Shown: positions 7,633-13,621 of the stretch, piece after piece | Numbering within the stretch: position 1 is the stretch's first letter | Layout: the number at the start of each line of letters is the position of its first letter | Assembly (NCBI GenBank): GCA_900548075.1 | Contig: URJD01000031.1 | Coordinates: 1-13,621, forward strand | Direction: 5' to 3' | DNA length: 13,621 nucleotides | DNA from: an uncultured Collinsella sp. | GTDB lineage: Bacteria > Actinomycetota > Coriobacteriia > Coriobacteriales > Coriobacteriaceae | Program-made: the position numbers and the translations under genes | The notes under the pieces: model-generated | The model's input: only the letters and a program-made list of their open reading frames with translations | What the model was told of the DNA's origin: nothing | Databases searched by the model: none

Positions 7633-8850
7633 ATGGATAGCGATGCCAAGCTGAACATCTTGACCGAGGCCCTGGCTGCTGCCGGGGCCTCGGCATTGGC
7701 AATCGATGCGCGTGGGGACGTCGCGATCTCGACCATGAATGACGCGGCGCTTGAGCGGGATGTGGCGGCTTTTGTCGCTGAGCGCCTCGACCGTATAGGA
7801 GACGGCGCGCGTCTGGTTATGGGGCGTGCGGGTACGCGCCTGAGCCTGACCGTTCGCCCCACCGACAAAGAGGGCGGGGGCCTTTGGGTCGTCGTGGTCC
7901 GCGAGGTGCGCGGCGCCGCGGCGCATGCGGGCATCGAGTGGCTCAACGCCGACGAAGTTGAGGCCCGCTACGAATCGAGTGCGTACGGCATCGTTGAGGG
8001 GGCGGCCTCGGTGGCTGCGCCGGTTGCCGAGAGCTACGCGCGCGGTGTGCCCCTTATGCTCGAGGGCGAGCTGGGAGCGGGTCAGGTCGAGATCGCCAAG
8101 CGCCTCTATCTGGACGGTCCTTTTGCCGATCAGCCCTTTGTTTCCGTTGCGCTCGATGAGCTCACCGAGCGTGGTTGGCGCCATGTGCTCAAAAGCGCCG
8201 AATCGCCGCTGTTCCAAACGGGGCTGACCCTTTGCATTGAGGGCTGGAACGCGGTTGGCCCCCAGCGCCTCCGCGAGCTGGTCTCCACGATGGCCGACAC
8301 CGCGTTGGCGACGCGCTGCCATGTGGTGCTGACGGCGAATGACATGCCGGGCGGCAGCGAAAGTGATCAAGCCGCCTTTGTGACCGAGCGCTTCGCCTGT
8401 GCGGTGAGCGTGGCGCCGGCAATCGCCGAGCAGGGAGCCGCGTCGACGAAGGTTGCGCGCTATTTGGAATATCTCGCTAACGCATTTGGGACGGCAGCGC
8501 CCACGCTGTCTGCCGCGGCGACGAAGACGCTCGATGCTTACCGCTGGCCGCGCAATTATCTGCAGCTCCGCGAGGTCTCGGAACGACTGTATATATTGGT
8601 GGGGGCGGGCACGGTGGACCGCGCTGTGGCGGAGGAAGTGCTCGCCCAAGAGGACGTGATTAAGACCGCAACCTTTGGTGCCCCGACACTCGAAAGCGAC
8701 CTGTATATCCTGCGACCGCTGGCCGATACCGAGCGAGATATCGCGCATCTGGTTGTAGATCATCTCCACGGCAACCGAACCCGTGCGGCGGAGGTGCTGG
8801 GCATAAGCCGTACAACGCTGTGGCGCTTGCTGAAGGACGATGACCGTTGA
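7633..8850 (+). CDS. Degenerate NtrC/PrpR-type regulator with Fis-like HTH and inactive-looking AAA+ domain
   Basis: A 405-residue protein built like a bacterial enhancer-binding protein but worn at the key sites. Residues 1-95 are an unassigned N-terminal domain. The central AAA+-like region starts near 115. GELGAGQVEIAKRL (145-158) occupies the Walker A position, but Gln replaces the P-loop Lys and Ala the Thr. LTLCIEGWNAVGPQRLREL (198-216) matches the Walker B region, retaining Glu203 but not the preceding Asp. VVLTAND (231-237) looks like sensor I, and YRWPRNYLQLREVSERL (303-319) matches the YxWPGNVRELxxxxER signature. No GAFTGA loop is present. The C-terminal Fis-type HTH (about 381-400, NRTRAAEVLGISRTTLWRLL) is intact and PrpR-like. 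I infer a DNA-binding regulator that neither hydrolyses ATP nor remodels sigma-54. The start at 7633 follows AGGGG; a longer TTG-start frame runs through the structured leader and is less likely. Confidence 0.75.
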   Translation: MDSDAKLNILTEALAAAGASALAIDARGDVAISTMNDAALERDVAAFVAERLDRIGDGARLVMGRAGTRLSLTVRPTDKEGGGLWVVVVREVRGAAAHAGIEWLNADEVEARYESSAYGIVEGAASVAAPVAESYARGVPLMLEGELGAGQVEIAKRLYLDGPFADQPFVSVALDELTERGWRHVLKSAESPLFQTGLTLCIEGWNAVGPQRLRELVSTMADTALATRCHVVLTANDMPGGSESDQAAFVTERFACAVSVAPAIAEQGAASTKVARYLEYLANAFGTAAPTLSAAATKTLDAYRWPRNYLQLREVSERLYILVGAGTVDRAVAEEVLAQEDVIKTATFGAPTLESDLYILRPLADTERDIAHLVVDHLHGNRTRAAEVLGISRTTLWRLLKDDDR

Positions 8851-8934
8851 GCGAGGCGCCCGTGACCGCGCGCGACGCGTGTGCTACAGTCCAAAGCGTT
8901 ATTGTTTCGATTTGGTTACGGCGTGCGGGGGCGT

Positions 8935-9510
8935 ATGGCTGAGACTACAAAACCGAGCCGCAGAAGGCGGAGTGCCGCGCCGGTCAACCGACGCACAACA
9001 TCGGTGACGTGGGGCAAACACGCCTCGGGGTTTGATGGCTCGTTCAAGCGCACTAAATACGGCTACCCTTCGGCAAGCGCCCGCTTGGCAATGCAGGCAG
9101 AGTCCTCGCTGTGGGGCCGCAAACGCGTGGTGGGCTCAAAGCTCAAGCACGACGGCACGCTTGGTTACATCAGCCGCGGGGCGGCTCGCCGCAGTGGGCT
9201 CAATCCTGCTGGTTGGCATCGTTATGTGCCGATCGTGGCCGTCGTTGCAGTGATCGTCATCGCACTCGCTGCGCTTGGCTACGCCGGCGGTGGCGCCAAC
9301 TTGGACGCGGTGTTTAAATCGCCCGAGCTCGCGCATGCAGGCACAGAAGTTGTCGAGGGCGCTCAGACCCAGACGGGCGTCGCACCTCAGCGCGGCATCG
9401 TCGCGGCGGCCTCCACCATCGCCGATGCGCAAAAGGACGAGGACGAACAAGGCAGCGAAGCCGAAACGACTCACACGAACGAAACGACGACAACGGCGAT
9501 GTCAATATAA
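8935..9510 (+). CDS. Single-pass membrane protein of unknown function
   Basis: 191 residues, family not recognised. The N-terminal ~95 residues are very basic, with an RRRR tract at 9-12 and many Arg/Lys, and contain a Gly/Tyr/Ser-rich segment (GFDGSFKRTKYGYPSASARLA). One clear membrane segment, YVPIVAVVAVIVIALAALGY, spans about 97-116. The C-terminal ~75 residues are Ala/Thr/Glu-rich and end in an acidic, Thr-rich tail (DEDEQGSEAE, TNETTTTAMSI). By the positive-inside rule the N-terminus is cytoplasmic and the tail extracytoplasmic. The start at 8935 gives MAETTKPS. A GTG 54 bases upstream is in frame but lacks a better ribosome binding site. It lies 84 bases after the PrpR-like gene on the same strand and may be co-transcribed with it. 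Confidence 0.6.
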   Translation: MAETTKPSRRRRSAAPVNRRTTSVTWGKHASGFDGSFKRTKYGYPSASARLAMQAESSLWGRKRVVGSKLKHDGTLGYISRGAARRSGLNPAGWHRYVPIVAVVAVIVIALAALGYAGGGANLDAVFKSPELAHAGTEVVEGAQTQTGVAPQRGIVAAASTIADAQKDEDEQGSEAETTHTNETTTTAMSI

Positions 9511-9519
9511 GTTGCGAGT

Positions 9520-9558
9520 GGGGTGGCTAAAATAGCCCCGTCCCAAATTAGCTACCCC
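9520..9558. terminator. Hairpin between convergent genes, probable terminator
   Basis: GGGGTGGCTAA (9520-9530) pairs with TTAGCTACCCC (9548-9558) with one wobble. An alternative small GGCTA-AAA-TAGCC hairpin lies inside. It falls between the 3' ends of the membrane-protein gene and the convergent nitroreductase gene. There is no strong T-run, so efficiency is uncertain. Confidence 0.5.
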
Positions 9559-9573
9559 TATGACGCTCCTGGG

Positions 9574-10095
9574 TTACCTTACGTAGACGACGTTGTCGCG
9601 GCGGGGTTTGGGCTCGGGTAGCGTGTCCTCGGCATAGCCCAGAATGCAGTTACCGACACCGCGCAGGCTGCCGTCGGCGGGCAGGCCCCAGCTGGCCAGC
9701 AGCTCCAGGCCCTCGGGCGAGTCAAAGACCTCATGCGCGCGGTGAATCCAGCACGAATCGACACCCAGTGCATAGGCGGCGTTGAGCAAGTTGCCCATGG
9801 CGAGCGAGCCGTCTTCCAGATGCGTGGGCACACTGCGGTCGACCAGCACCACCACAACGGTCTTGACGCCATAGAAGGGGTCGCTGTTGCTGCCCATGAC
9901 CTGGGCGTTGAGCTGTGAGAGACGCTCGACGGTCACGGGGTCGGTGACGGCGACAAATGTCACCGGCTGGCGGCCCATGCCGCTCGGTGCATATTGGCCG
10001 GCTTCGATAATACGTGCAAGCTTTTCGGCCTCGACGGGACGATCGCTGTATTTGCGGCAGCTGCGACGGTGGATGAGTGCTTCGATAGTCTCCAT
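9574..10095 (-). CDS. Nitroreductase-family FMN-dependent oxidoreductase
   Basis: A 173-residue member of the small nitroreductase family, flavoproteins that usually dimerise and reduce nitro or quinone compounds with NAD(P)H. Visible signatures are the FMN-phosphate-binding RRSCRKYSDRPV at 10-21, APSGMGRQPVTFVAV at 36-50, NLLNAAYALGVDSCWIH at 102-118 and GLPADGSLRGVGNCILGYA at 137-155. The physiological substrate cannot be inferred. The ATG at 10095 was chosen because AAGGAG lies 7 bases upstream and the protein then begins directly with METIEALIHRRS, the usual family N-terminus. A longer in-frame start 69 bases upstream lacks this support. It is divergent from the 96-residue protein gene. 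Confidence 0.9.
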   Translation of the reverse strand: METIEALIHRRSCRKYSDRPVEAEKLARIIEAGQYAPSGMGRQPVTFVAVTDPVTVERLSQLNAQVMGSNSDPFYGVKTVVVVLVDRSVPTHLEDGSLAMGNLLNAAYALGVDSCWIHRAHEVFDSPEGLELLASWGLPADGSLRGVGNCILGYAEDTLPEPKPRRDNVVYVR

Positions 10096-10206
10096 GGTGT
10101 CTCCTTGCGGTGGCGTTGCAGATGCCCCGTTCATACCCGTCGGGCTCAAACGGTAGACGGTCAATTACCCGGCCAAAAGGATAGATTCCAATTGGGAAAG
10201 TAGGTT

Positions 10207-10235
10207 TGCATAAAAGTACCTTCAAAATGTGACAA
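10207..10235 (-). promoter_or_regulatory. Candidate promoter of the nitroreductase gene
   Basis: On the minus strand TTGTCA (10235-10230) and TATGCA (10212-10207) are separated by exactly 17 bases. This predicts a leader of about 100 bases before the ATG at 10095. Confidence 0.4.
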
Positions 10236-10241
10236 ACAAAT

Positions 10242-10264
10242 GGGATGGTTAAACGTTTTATCCC
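10242..10264. promoter_or_regulatory. Palindrome centred on AAACGTTT, candidate LacI-type operator
   Basis: GGGAT and ATCCC flank the perfect 8-base palindrome AAACGTTT at 10251-10258 in the nitroreductase/96-residue-protein intergenic region. A central CG within AAACGTTT is typical of LacI/GalR-family operators. Which regulator binds here is unknown. Confidence 0.4.
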
Positions 10265-10389
10265 GTCTACCCTGCGGTTTTTTACCACTTGCCTAAATGA
10301 CGAACGCATAACCTCTGATAAAGGTTTTACTAAAGGAGTACCAACGTTTATCAATGCGCCGTGGTGGCGCCGAGCCAGGAGGTAACATC

Positions 10390-10680
10390 ATGTTCCAGGC
10401 TGGAGATGTCGTCGAGACCGACTTCGAAGGATTTCTGAAGCTGCTGCGTTCCAAGACGCGCGCTTTTGTGACGATTGACGATCACGAGTACTACATCACG
10501 CACACCGATGGCTATTGGCGTGTTCAGGATTGCGAGGCCCTCAACGACAAGGGCCACTTTACTGACTGCTCCGAGCTGGTCAACACGGTCTGCGAGGTCG
10601 TCGAGCTGCCGTGGATTGCCGGCAAGAGCCTGCATGACAGCTTCTCGGGCGCTACGGTCTATGAGGCCGTCGCCGCTTAA
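10390..10680 (+). CDS. Small protein of unknown function (96 residues)
   Basis: No family recognised. It is a mixed alpha/beta, slightly acidic soluble-looking protein without a signal peptide or membrane segment. It is rich in aromatic residues and Asp/His in the centre (DDHEYYITHTDGYWRVQD, about 30-47), with three cysteines (Cys48, Cys60, Cys68), and ends VYEAVAA. The ATG at 10390 has an excellent ribosome binding site (AGGAGG, 7 bases spacing). An in-frame ATG at 10354 would add 12 residues over that site and is unlikely. The good translation signal and a following strong terminator support a real monocistronic gene. Its 5' region holds an AAACGTTT palindrome and a long AT-rich leader, so it is probably regulated. 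Confidence 0.75.
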   Translation: MFQAGDVVETDFEGFLKLLRSKTRAFVTIDDHEYYITHTDGYWRVQDCEALNDKGHFTDCSELVNTVCEVVELPWIAGKSLHDSFSGATVYEAVAA

Positions 10681-10706
10681 CAGGCAATAAAACCCGATTT
10701 TCACGT

Positions 10707-10742
10707 GACCGCTGGCGCCGCCCCCGCGCCGGTGGTCTTTTT
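10707..10742 (+). terminator. Rho-independent terminator of the 96-residue-protein gene
   Basis: A 12-bp stem with two G-U pairs (GACCGCTGGCGC with GCGCCGGTGGTC) closes a 7-base loop. TTTTT follows directly. It lies 27 bases after the stop codon. Confidence 0.9.
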
Positions 10743-10785
10743 CTGTCGATAGGTCATAAAAGTGCAAGCATGTGCGGAGAGCCTG

Positions 10786-10814
10786 TTGACGATAGTCAAA
10801 ACTCGGACTAATCT
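10786..10814 (+). promoter_or_regulatory. Promoter-like sequence next to the IS left end
   Basis: TTGACG (10786-10791) and TAATCT (10809-10814) are separated by 17 bases, a close match to a housekeeping promoter. The -35 overlaps a TTGAC-GATA-GTCAA inverted repeat. Predicted transcription starts near 10821 and runs into the IS, antisense to the transposase gene. Confidence 0.45.
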
Positions 10815-10830
10815 AGAGACATAAAATTGG

Positions 10831-10855
10831 TTGATTTCCGATCTCAGCCGAACAC
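10831..10855 (+). repeat. IS left terminal inverted repeat
   Basis: Starts TTGATTTCCGA and ends CCGAACAC. It matches the right end at 19 of 25 positions with no similarity continuing beyond either edge. Confidence 0.7.
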
Positions 10856-11055
10856 ATTGAGCAAATAGGCCATTCCCGCAGTTAGCTGAACGGCCCCGCG
10901 GCCCCTGCTGGGGTCCGGGGGCGGCATTTTCCCAGTTGAAGGAACGGTGGAGATGTGTTTCGATGGGTCCGGTGGCCATGCTCCGCCCGCCGCCCGGCAC
11001 CTCTTCCCAGACTCAGCCGGACGGTCGGTCCGTCTATTCCGTTTTTCCTTCTAGG

Positions 11056-12348
11056 CTAGGCCAGCGGGGCATCGCCCCTCTCGGCGCGCGCCCTCTCGAT
11101 GAGCCCCGGCGTCAGGTCGAGATCGACGAGCGCCACGTCCTCCACGCCGTAGGCGTCCAGCAGCGCCGCCGCGTCCTCCCCGAGCATCGCCCTGAAGGCG
11201 CGCGCGGGCGTCGCGAAGCCGAGCGCGCCGCGGGGCTCGGAGTTCACGTGCGACATGGCCAGCGCCAGGTCGGCCGGGGCGAGCCGGTCGAACCTGATTC
11301 CGGCGCCCTTGGGCAGCAGCTTCCTGATCTCGACGTGGTTGCGCTCGCAGGCGCCCTTCTGGTCGCTGCGCCTCGGATCGCAGTAGAACAGCCTCGTCTC
11401 GCCCGGCCCCTCGCCGAACAGCGCCGCGACCGCCGCCTCGTCGGAGAACTCGGCGCCGTTGTCGGTGAGGACGGCGCGGAACACGCGGCGCGTCCCGTCG
11501 GCGCCGAGGACCGCCCGGACGCCCTCCAGGGCGTCCGCGACGCACCCGGCGGTCTTCTCCTTCAGCGGCAGCGCGAGCTGCAGCCTGCTGGGGCGGTGCA
11601 GCAGCGTGAGCAGGCAGGCGGAGTCCTCCCGGGCGCCCTCGACGGTGTCCATCTCCCAGGCCGCGGCGCACGCGTCCTCCCCGAGGGCGAGGAACGCGGC
11701 GTATGACCTGCGGGCGGAGTGGCGCGTGGCCGCCCGGCCGGCGGCGCGCTTCCTCGGCCTGTAGCCGACCTTCCGCCTGAGCTCCATGTTCGTCATGCCG
11801 TCGTAGCCCGCCGAGACCCAGCGGTAGATGGTCGAGGGCGACAGGTCCACCGGCCCGCCGTTGCGCGCCGCCATCTGCTCGGGCGACAGCCCCCGGCGCA
11901 GGCAGTCCCTGATGGCCTCCAGCCTGGCCGCCGCGGCGGGCTCGTCGGCGTCTATCCCGCGCCTGGACGAGACGAGGACCGAGTCGGCGCACAGCTGCGC
12001 GGCCCGGGCCTCGTAGAAGACGTGGGGGCGGCGCTTGCAGCCGATCGCGCGGTACCGGCCGCAGCCGTTGCAGCAGCGCGGCCACGCGGCCAGGCGCGGG
12101 CAGGCCGCCGACAGGTCGGCGGAGGCGTCCACGCGCTCGCCGCGCCTGGCCTTCGGCGCCGTCACGAACCTGTGCGACGCCACCTCGGCGCTCACCGTCG
12201 AGGGCGACCTGCCCAGCTCCCTCGCGATCTCCCTGCACGAGGCCCTGCGCTCCAGCATCCTCTGGACCGTGTCCCGCTCGTGCCTCGTGAGCCTGCCGTA
12301 GGCCCTCGGGGCCGCTCCCGCGGAACCCTTCTTCCTCTTTCCGGACAT
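11056..12348 (-). CDS. IS30-family transposase (DDE)
   Basis: A 430-residue transposase that cuts and joins the IS ends. The N-terminal HTH region (about 17-57, YGRLTRHERDTVQRML to ELGRSPSTVSAEV) is the typical IS30 DNA-binding module. A cysteine cluster follows (Cys83, Cys92, Cys93, Cys96, Cys104, in the CNGCGRYR context seen in many IS30 proteins). A second HTH-like stretch is LSPSTIYRWV at 169-178. The catalytic triad is complete: Asp234 in WEMDTVEG, Asp296 in LTDNGAEF, and Glu335 in CERNHVEIRKLLPKG. The ATG at 12348 is chosen because GGAGG lies 5 bases upstream. An in-frame ATG 60 bases earlier falls in the palindromic leader. The length is at the long end for the family. No frameshift or stop is seen, so it appears intact and potentially active. 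Confidence 0.93.
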   Translation of the reverse strand: MSGKRKKGSAGAAPRAYGRLTRHERDTVQRMLERRASCREIARELGRSPSTVSAEVASHRFVTAPKARRGERVDASADLSAACPRLAAWPRCCNGCGRYRAIGCKRRPHVFYEARAAQLCADSVLVSSRRGIDADEPAAAARLEAIRDCLRRGLSPEQMAARNGGPVDLSPSTIYRWVSAGYDGMTNMELRRKVGYRPRKRAAGRAATRHSARRSYAAFLALGEDACAAAWEMDTVEGAREDSACLLTLLHRPSRLQLALPLKEKTAGCVADALEGVRAVLGADGTRRVFRAVLTDNGAEFSDEAAVAALFGEGPGETRLFYCDPRRSDQKGACERNHVEIRKLLPKGAGIRFDRLAPADLALAMSHVNSEPRGALGFATPARAFRAMLGEDAAALLDAYGVEDVALVDLDLTPGLIERARAERGDAPLA

Positions 12349-12400
12349 GCCGTCCTCCGATCTCCCGGGGCCGGCCGATCCGGCCCTCAGGGTATCGGGT

Positions 12401-12438
12401 TCCCACATTCATCCGCACATGTGCGGATGAATGTGGGA
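12401..12438. repeat. 38-bp perfect palindrome in the transposase leader
   Basis: TCCCACATTCATCCGCACA (12401-12419) is followed immediately by its exact reverse complement (12420-12438) with no spacer. It lies inside the IS right end, 53 bases before the transposase ATG. Each arm contains TTCATCCGCACA, close to the TTTATCCGAACA of the terminal repeat. Confidence 0.9.
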
Positions 12439-12439
12439 G

Positions 12440-12464
12440 GTGTTCGGATAAAGTCGATAATCAA
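12440..12464 (-). repeat. IS right terminal inverted repeat
   Basis: On the minus strand it starts TTGATTATCGA and ends CCGAACAC, pairing with 10831-10855. It is translated in frame as the start of the foreign tail of the interrupted surface protein. Confidence 0.7.
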
Positions 12465-13621
12465 GGAAGCAGTATTGCCGGCGATTACACCGTTGGTCAT
12501 TTTAAAAGTTGACCGTTTGCCTTTACAATTTGACACCTTGATGCCGGCGCCAGCACCCGAGTCTCCCGTATCGGCTCCGCAAATGTAGCCGCCGTTCATG
12601 GTAACAGTTGAACCGTTCTCGGCATAGATCAGATTACCGACGTGATTGCCCTGCTTCTGCGTAAGTGTGCCACTCTCGAGGTTGAAGTGACCACCGTCGA
12701 AAAGGTTGACAAGCTTCAAACCATAAGCTTCGCCGCCGCACGCCACGATGGCACCCAGGATATTAGCCTTATACGCCTTAAGAGTCTCGGTTGTACGGGT
12801 TCCGTTTGCGACCGATTCGGTTACGTAGTAGGTAAGGCCAGTCGGAATGCCATTGGAATCGTAATCCGGCTCGGCTTTCTTGCCGTAATTTTCGGCAGCC
12901 AGATTCTGACCCTGGTCACTCAGCGTTTGAGGGCTTCCAATAGGTTGATCATCCGTTGGTTCTTTATCCTTGACGGTCAGCGTTGCGCCGCCGGTTATGT
13001 TGAATAGGGGCTGGCTCAGACTTGTATGCTTAATTTTGCAGTCGTTTAAATCCAGCGTGATATTGCTGCCGTTGTTGAGCGTGATCGTCTCGCTGGTCTC
13101 GACATCATTCATAAGCTTGAAGCTAGCAACACCGCTTGCATTCGCCAGTTTTTTCAACTCGTCAGCTGTTCGTATTTCAGTGGATGTCGTTTCAGTCTGC
13201 CCGCCTTCCGCAGCCAGCATTACGGCATTGCCATCCGACAACTCTCCATCTTCGGCCTGCGGCTTACCATCAGGCTGACCCTGCTCAACACCATTTGAAG
13301 GGTCGGCTTCGCCACCCTCAATCTCGTCACTATTCTGGTTTTCGGTATCCCCGTTTTTGGTGTTTTCTACATCAGTAGACTCAGTTGAGGAACCACCCGC
13401 CGTCACAGTTTCCTCGGTAGAAGCCGCCTCGGCATCGTTGGCAATAGCCTGCGAGATCGGTGGCATGACGAGCGACAGTACCAGGCTCAACACGGAGGCT
13501 CCGCACAAAACGCCTGCCAGTACACGGCGCGTCGCTTTATTACTCTGCTTAGATTTGTCCGAATTCGCTTTCATCGATGTCTCCTCCCCAAGAGACCGCG
13601 ATCTTGCTCTTTCACTATCAA

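Larger units (their letters stand above)
10743..11055. other. Gap between the 96-residue-protein terminator and the transposase gene, containing the IS left end
   Basis: Bases 10743-10830 are host flank, with a promoter-like TTGACG/TAATCT pair. From 10831 the sequence belongs to the IS: left inverted repeat 10831-10855, then a GC-rich hairpin (GCCCC/GGGGC around GGCCCC-TGCT-GGGGTC, 10893-10921) followed by GGCATTTT, and a small CGGAC/GTCCG hairpin near 11020. A 33-codon plus-strand frame (10953-11054) with AAGGAA 8 bases upstream is the only coding hint, and it is weak. Confidence 0.5.
10831..12464 (-). mobile_element. IS30-family insertion sequence, about 1634 bp
   Basis: The limits come from imperfect terminal inverted repeats. 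10831-10855 (plus) and 12464-12440 (minus) match at 19 of 25 positions. Both begin TTGATT, share CGA at positions 9-11, and end CCGAACAC. The bases just outside are GG on both sides (10829-10830 and 12465-12466), consistent with the 2-bp target duplication usual for IS30 elements. The element carries one transposase gene on the minus strand, a 38-bp perfect palindrome near the right end and about 200 noncoding bases at the left end. It is markedly more GC-rich than the flanking surface-protein gene it interrupts. Confidence 0.75.
12387..13574 (-). pseudogene. Secreted surface protein, 3' end replaced by the IS (truncated)
   Basis: 395 codons, of which about 370 are native. A signal peptide occupies residues 1-46 (basic KSKQSNKATRR, hydrophobic VLAGVLCGASVLSLVLSLV, likely cleavage after SQAIA). 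Next comes an acidic Ser/Thr/Glu/Gly-rich linker (about 47-132). Then TADELKKLANA and repeated glycine/asparagine-rich beta-type segments follow (ITLNNGSNITLDL, ITGGATLTVKD, ENGSTVTMNGGYI, FKMTNGVIAGNTA). These are typical of beta-helical adhesin-like proteins of gut Gram-positives. After Ser370 the frame enters the IS and adds 25 foreign residues before a TGA at 12389-12387. There is no LPXTG or other wall anchor, and no C-terminal part is found left of the IS. The ATG has GGAGGAG 6 bases upstream. Codon use is visibly less GC-rich than the rest of the window. Confidence 0.75.

Noticed and set aside
7567..8769. A 400-codon minus-strand frame opposite the PrpR-like gene
   Set aside because: The composition is that of an antisense shadow. 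The plus-strand frame has a recognisable HTH and AAA+ signature, while the minus frame has no motif or ribosome binding site.
11051..12418. A second long minus-strand frame (455 codons) and long plus-strand frames across the IS
   Set aside because: They are Arg/Gly/Ala/Pro-rich shadows of the GC-rich transposase gene, whose own frame has a full DDE triad.
10769..12438. A 10-base match CATGTGCGGA at 10769-10778 to the palindrome at the right, considered as the IS left end
   Set aside because: Similarity stops after about 10 bases. The pair 10831-10855 / 12440-12464 matches at 19 of 25 positions and has matching GG flanks.
12387..12464. Tandem FIRT residues (DFIRTPPTFIRT) as a protein repeat of the surface protein
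   Set aside because: They are encoded by the IS terminal repeat and adjoining palindrome, not by the native gene.

Overview
The window looks like a chromosomal segment of a high-GC gut actinobacterium of the class Coriobacteriia, most likely Collinsella. This rests on gene content, GC-rich codon use, strong GGAGG-type ribosome binding sites and short dispersed palindromes. It is an inference from reading, not a database match.

Layout: (1) Bases 1-92 are the 3' end of a gene whose last residues resemble a PTS EIIA type-2 C-terminus. A bidirectional hairpin and a small palindromic repeat follow. (2) larE (nickel-pincer cofactor sulfur transferase, minus) is divergent from a HAD-IA phosphatase (plus). 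The phosphatase converges on a LacI-family regulator across a 21-bp perfect hairpin. (3) A 312-base gap with two palindromic repeats of different sequence but a shared CCTGTCCC core precedes glmS, the housekeeping amidotransferase for glucosamine-6-phosphate. (4) A GntR/FCD regulator is divergent from a YeiH-family membrane protein. (5) A 266-base gap predicted to fold into a multi-branched RNA precedes a degenerate NtrC/PrpR-type regulator that lacks the Walker A lysine and the GAFTGA loop. A single-pass membrane protein of unknown function follows. (6) A nitroreductase (minus) is divergent from a 96-residue protein of unknown function. (7) An IS30-family insertion sequence of about 1.63 kb has 25-bp imperfect inverted repeats and a possible 2-bp GG target duplication. 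It sits in the 3' part of a secreted surface-protein gene, whose reading frame now ends inside the IS.

Regions 1-6 are ordinary core or near-core genes. The accessory part is the right-hand 2.8 kb. There the IS is much more GC-rich than its surroundings, and the surface gene is visibly more AT-rich. The items most worth a second look are the dispersed palindromes, the branched RNA candidate at 7387-7524, the degenerate AAA+ regulator, and the architecture of the IS ends (a 38-bp perfect palindrome and reiterated terminal motifs). I found no CRISPR array, tRNA, rRNA or defence system.
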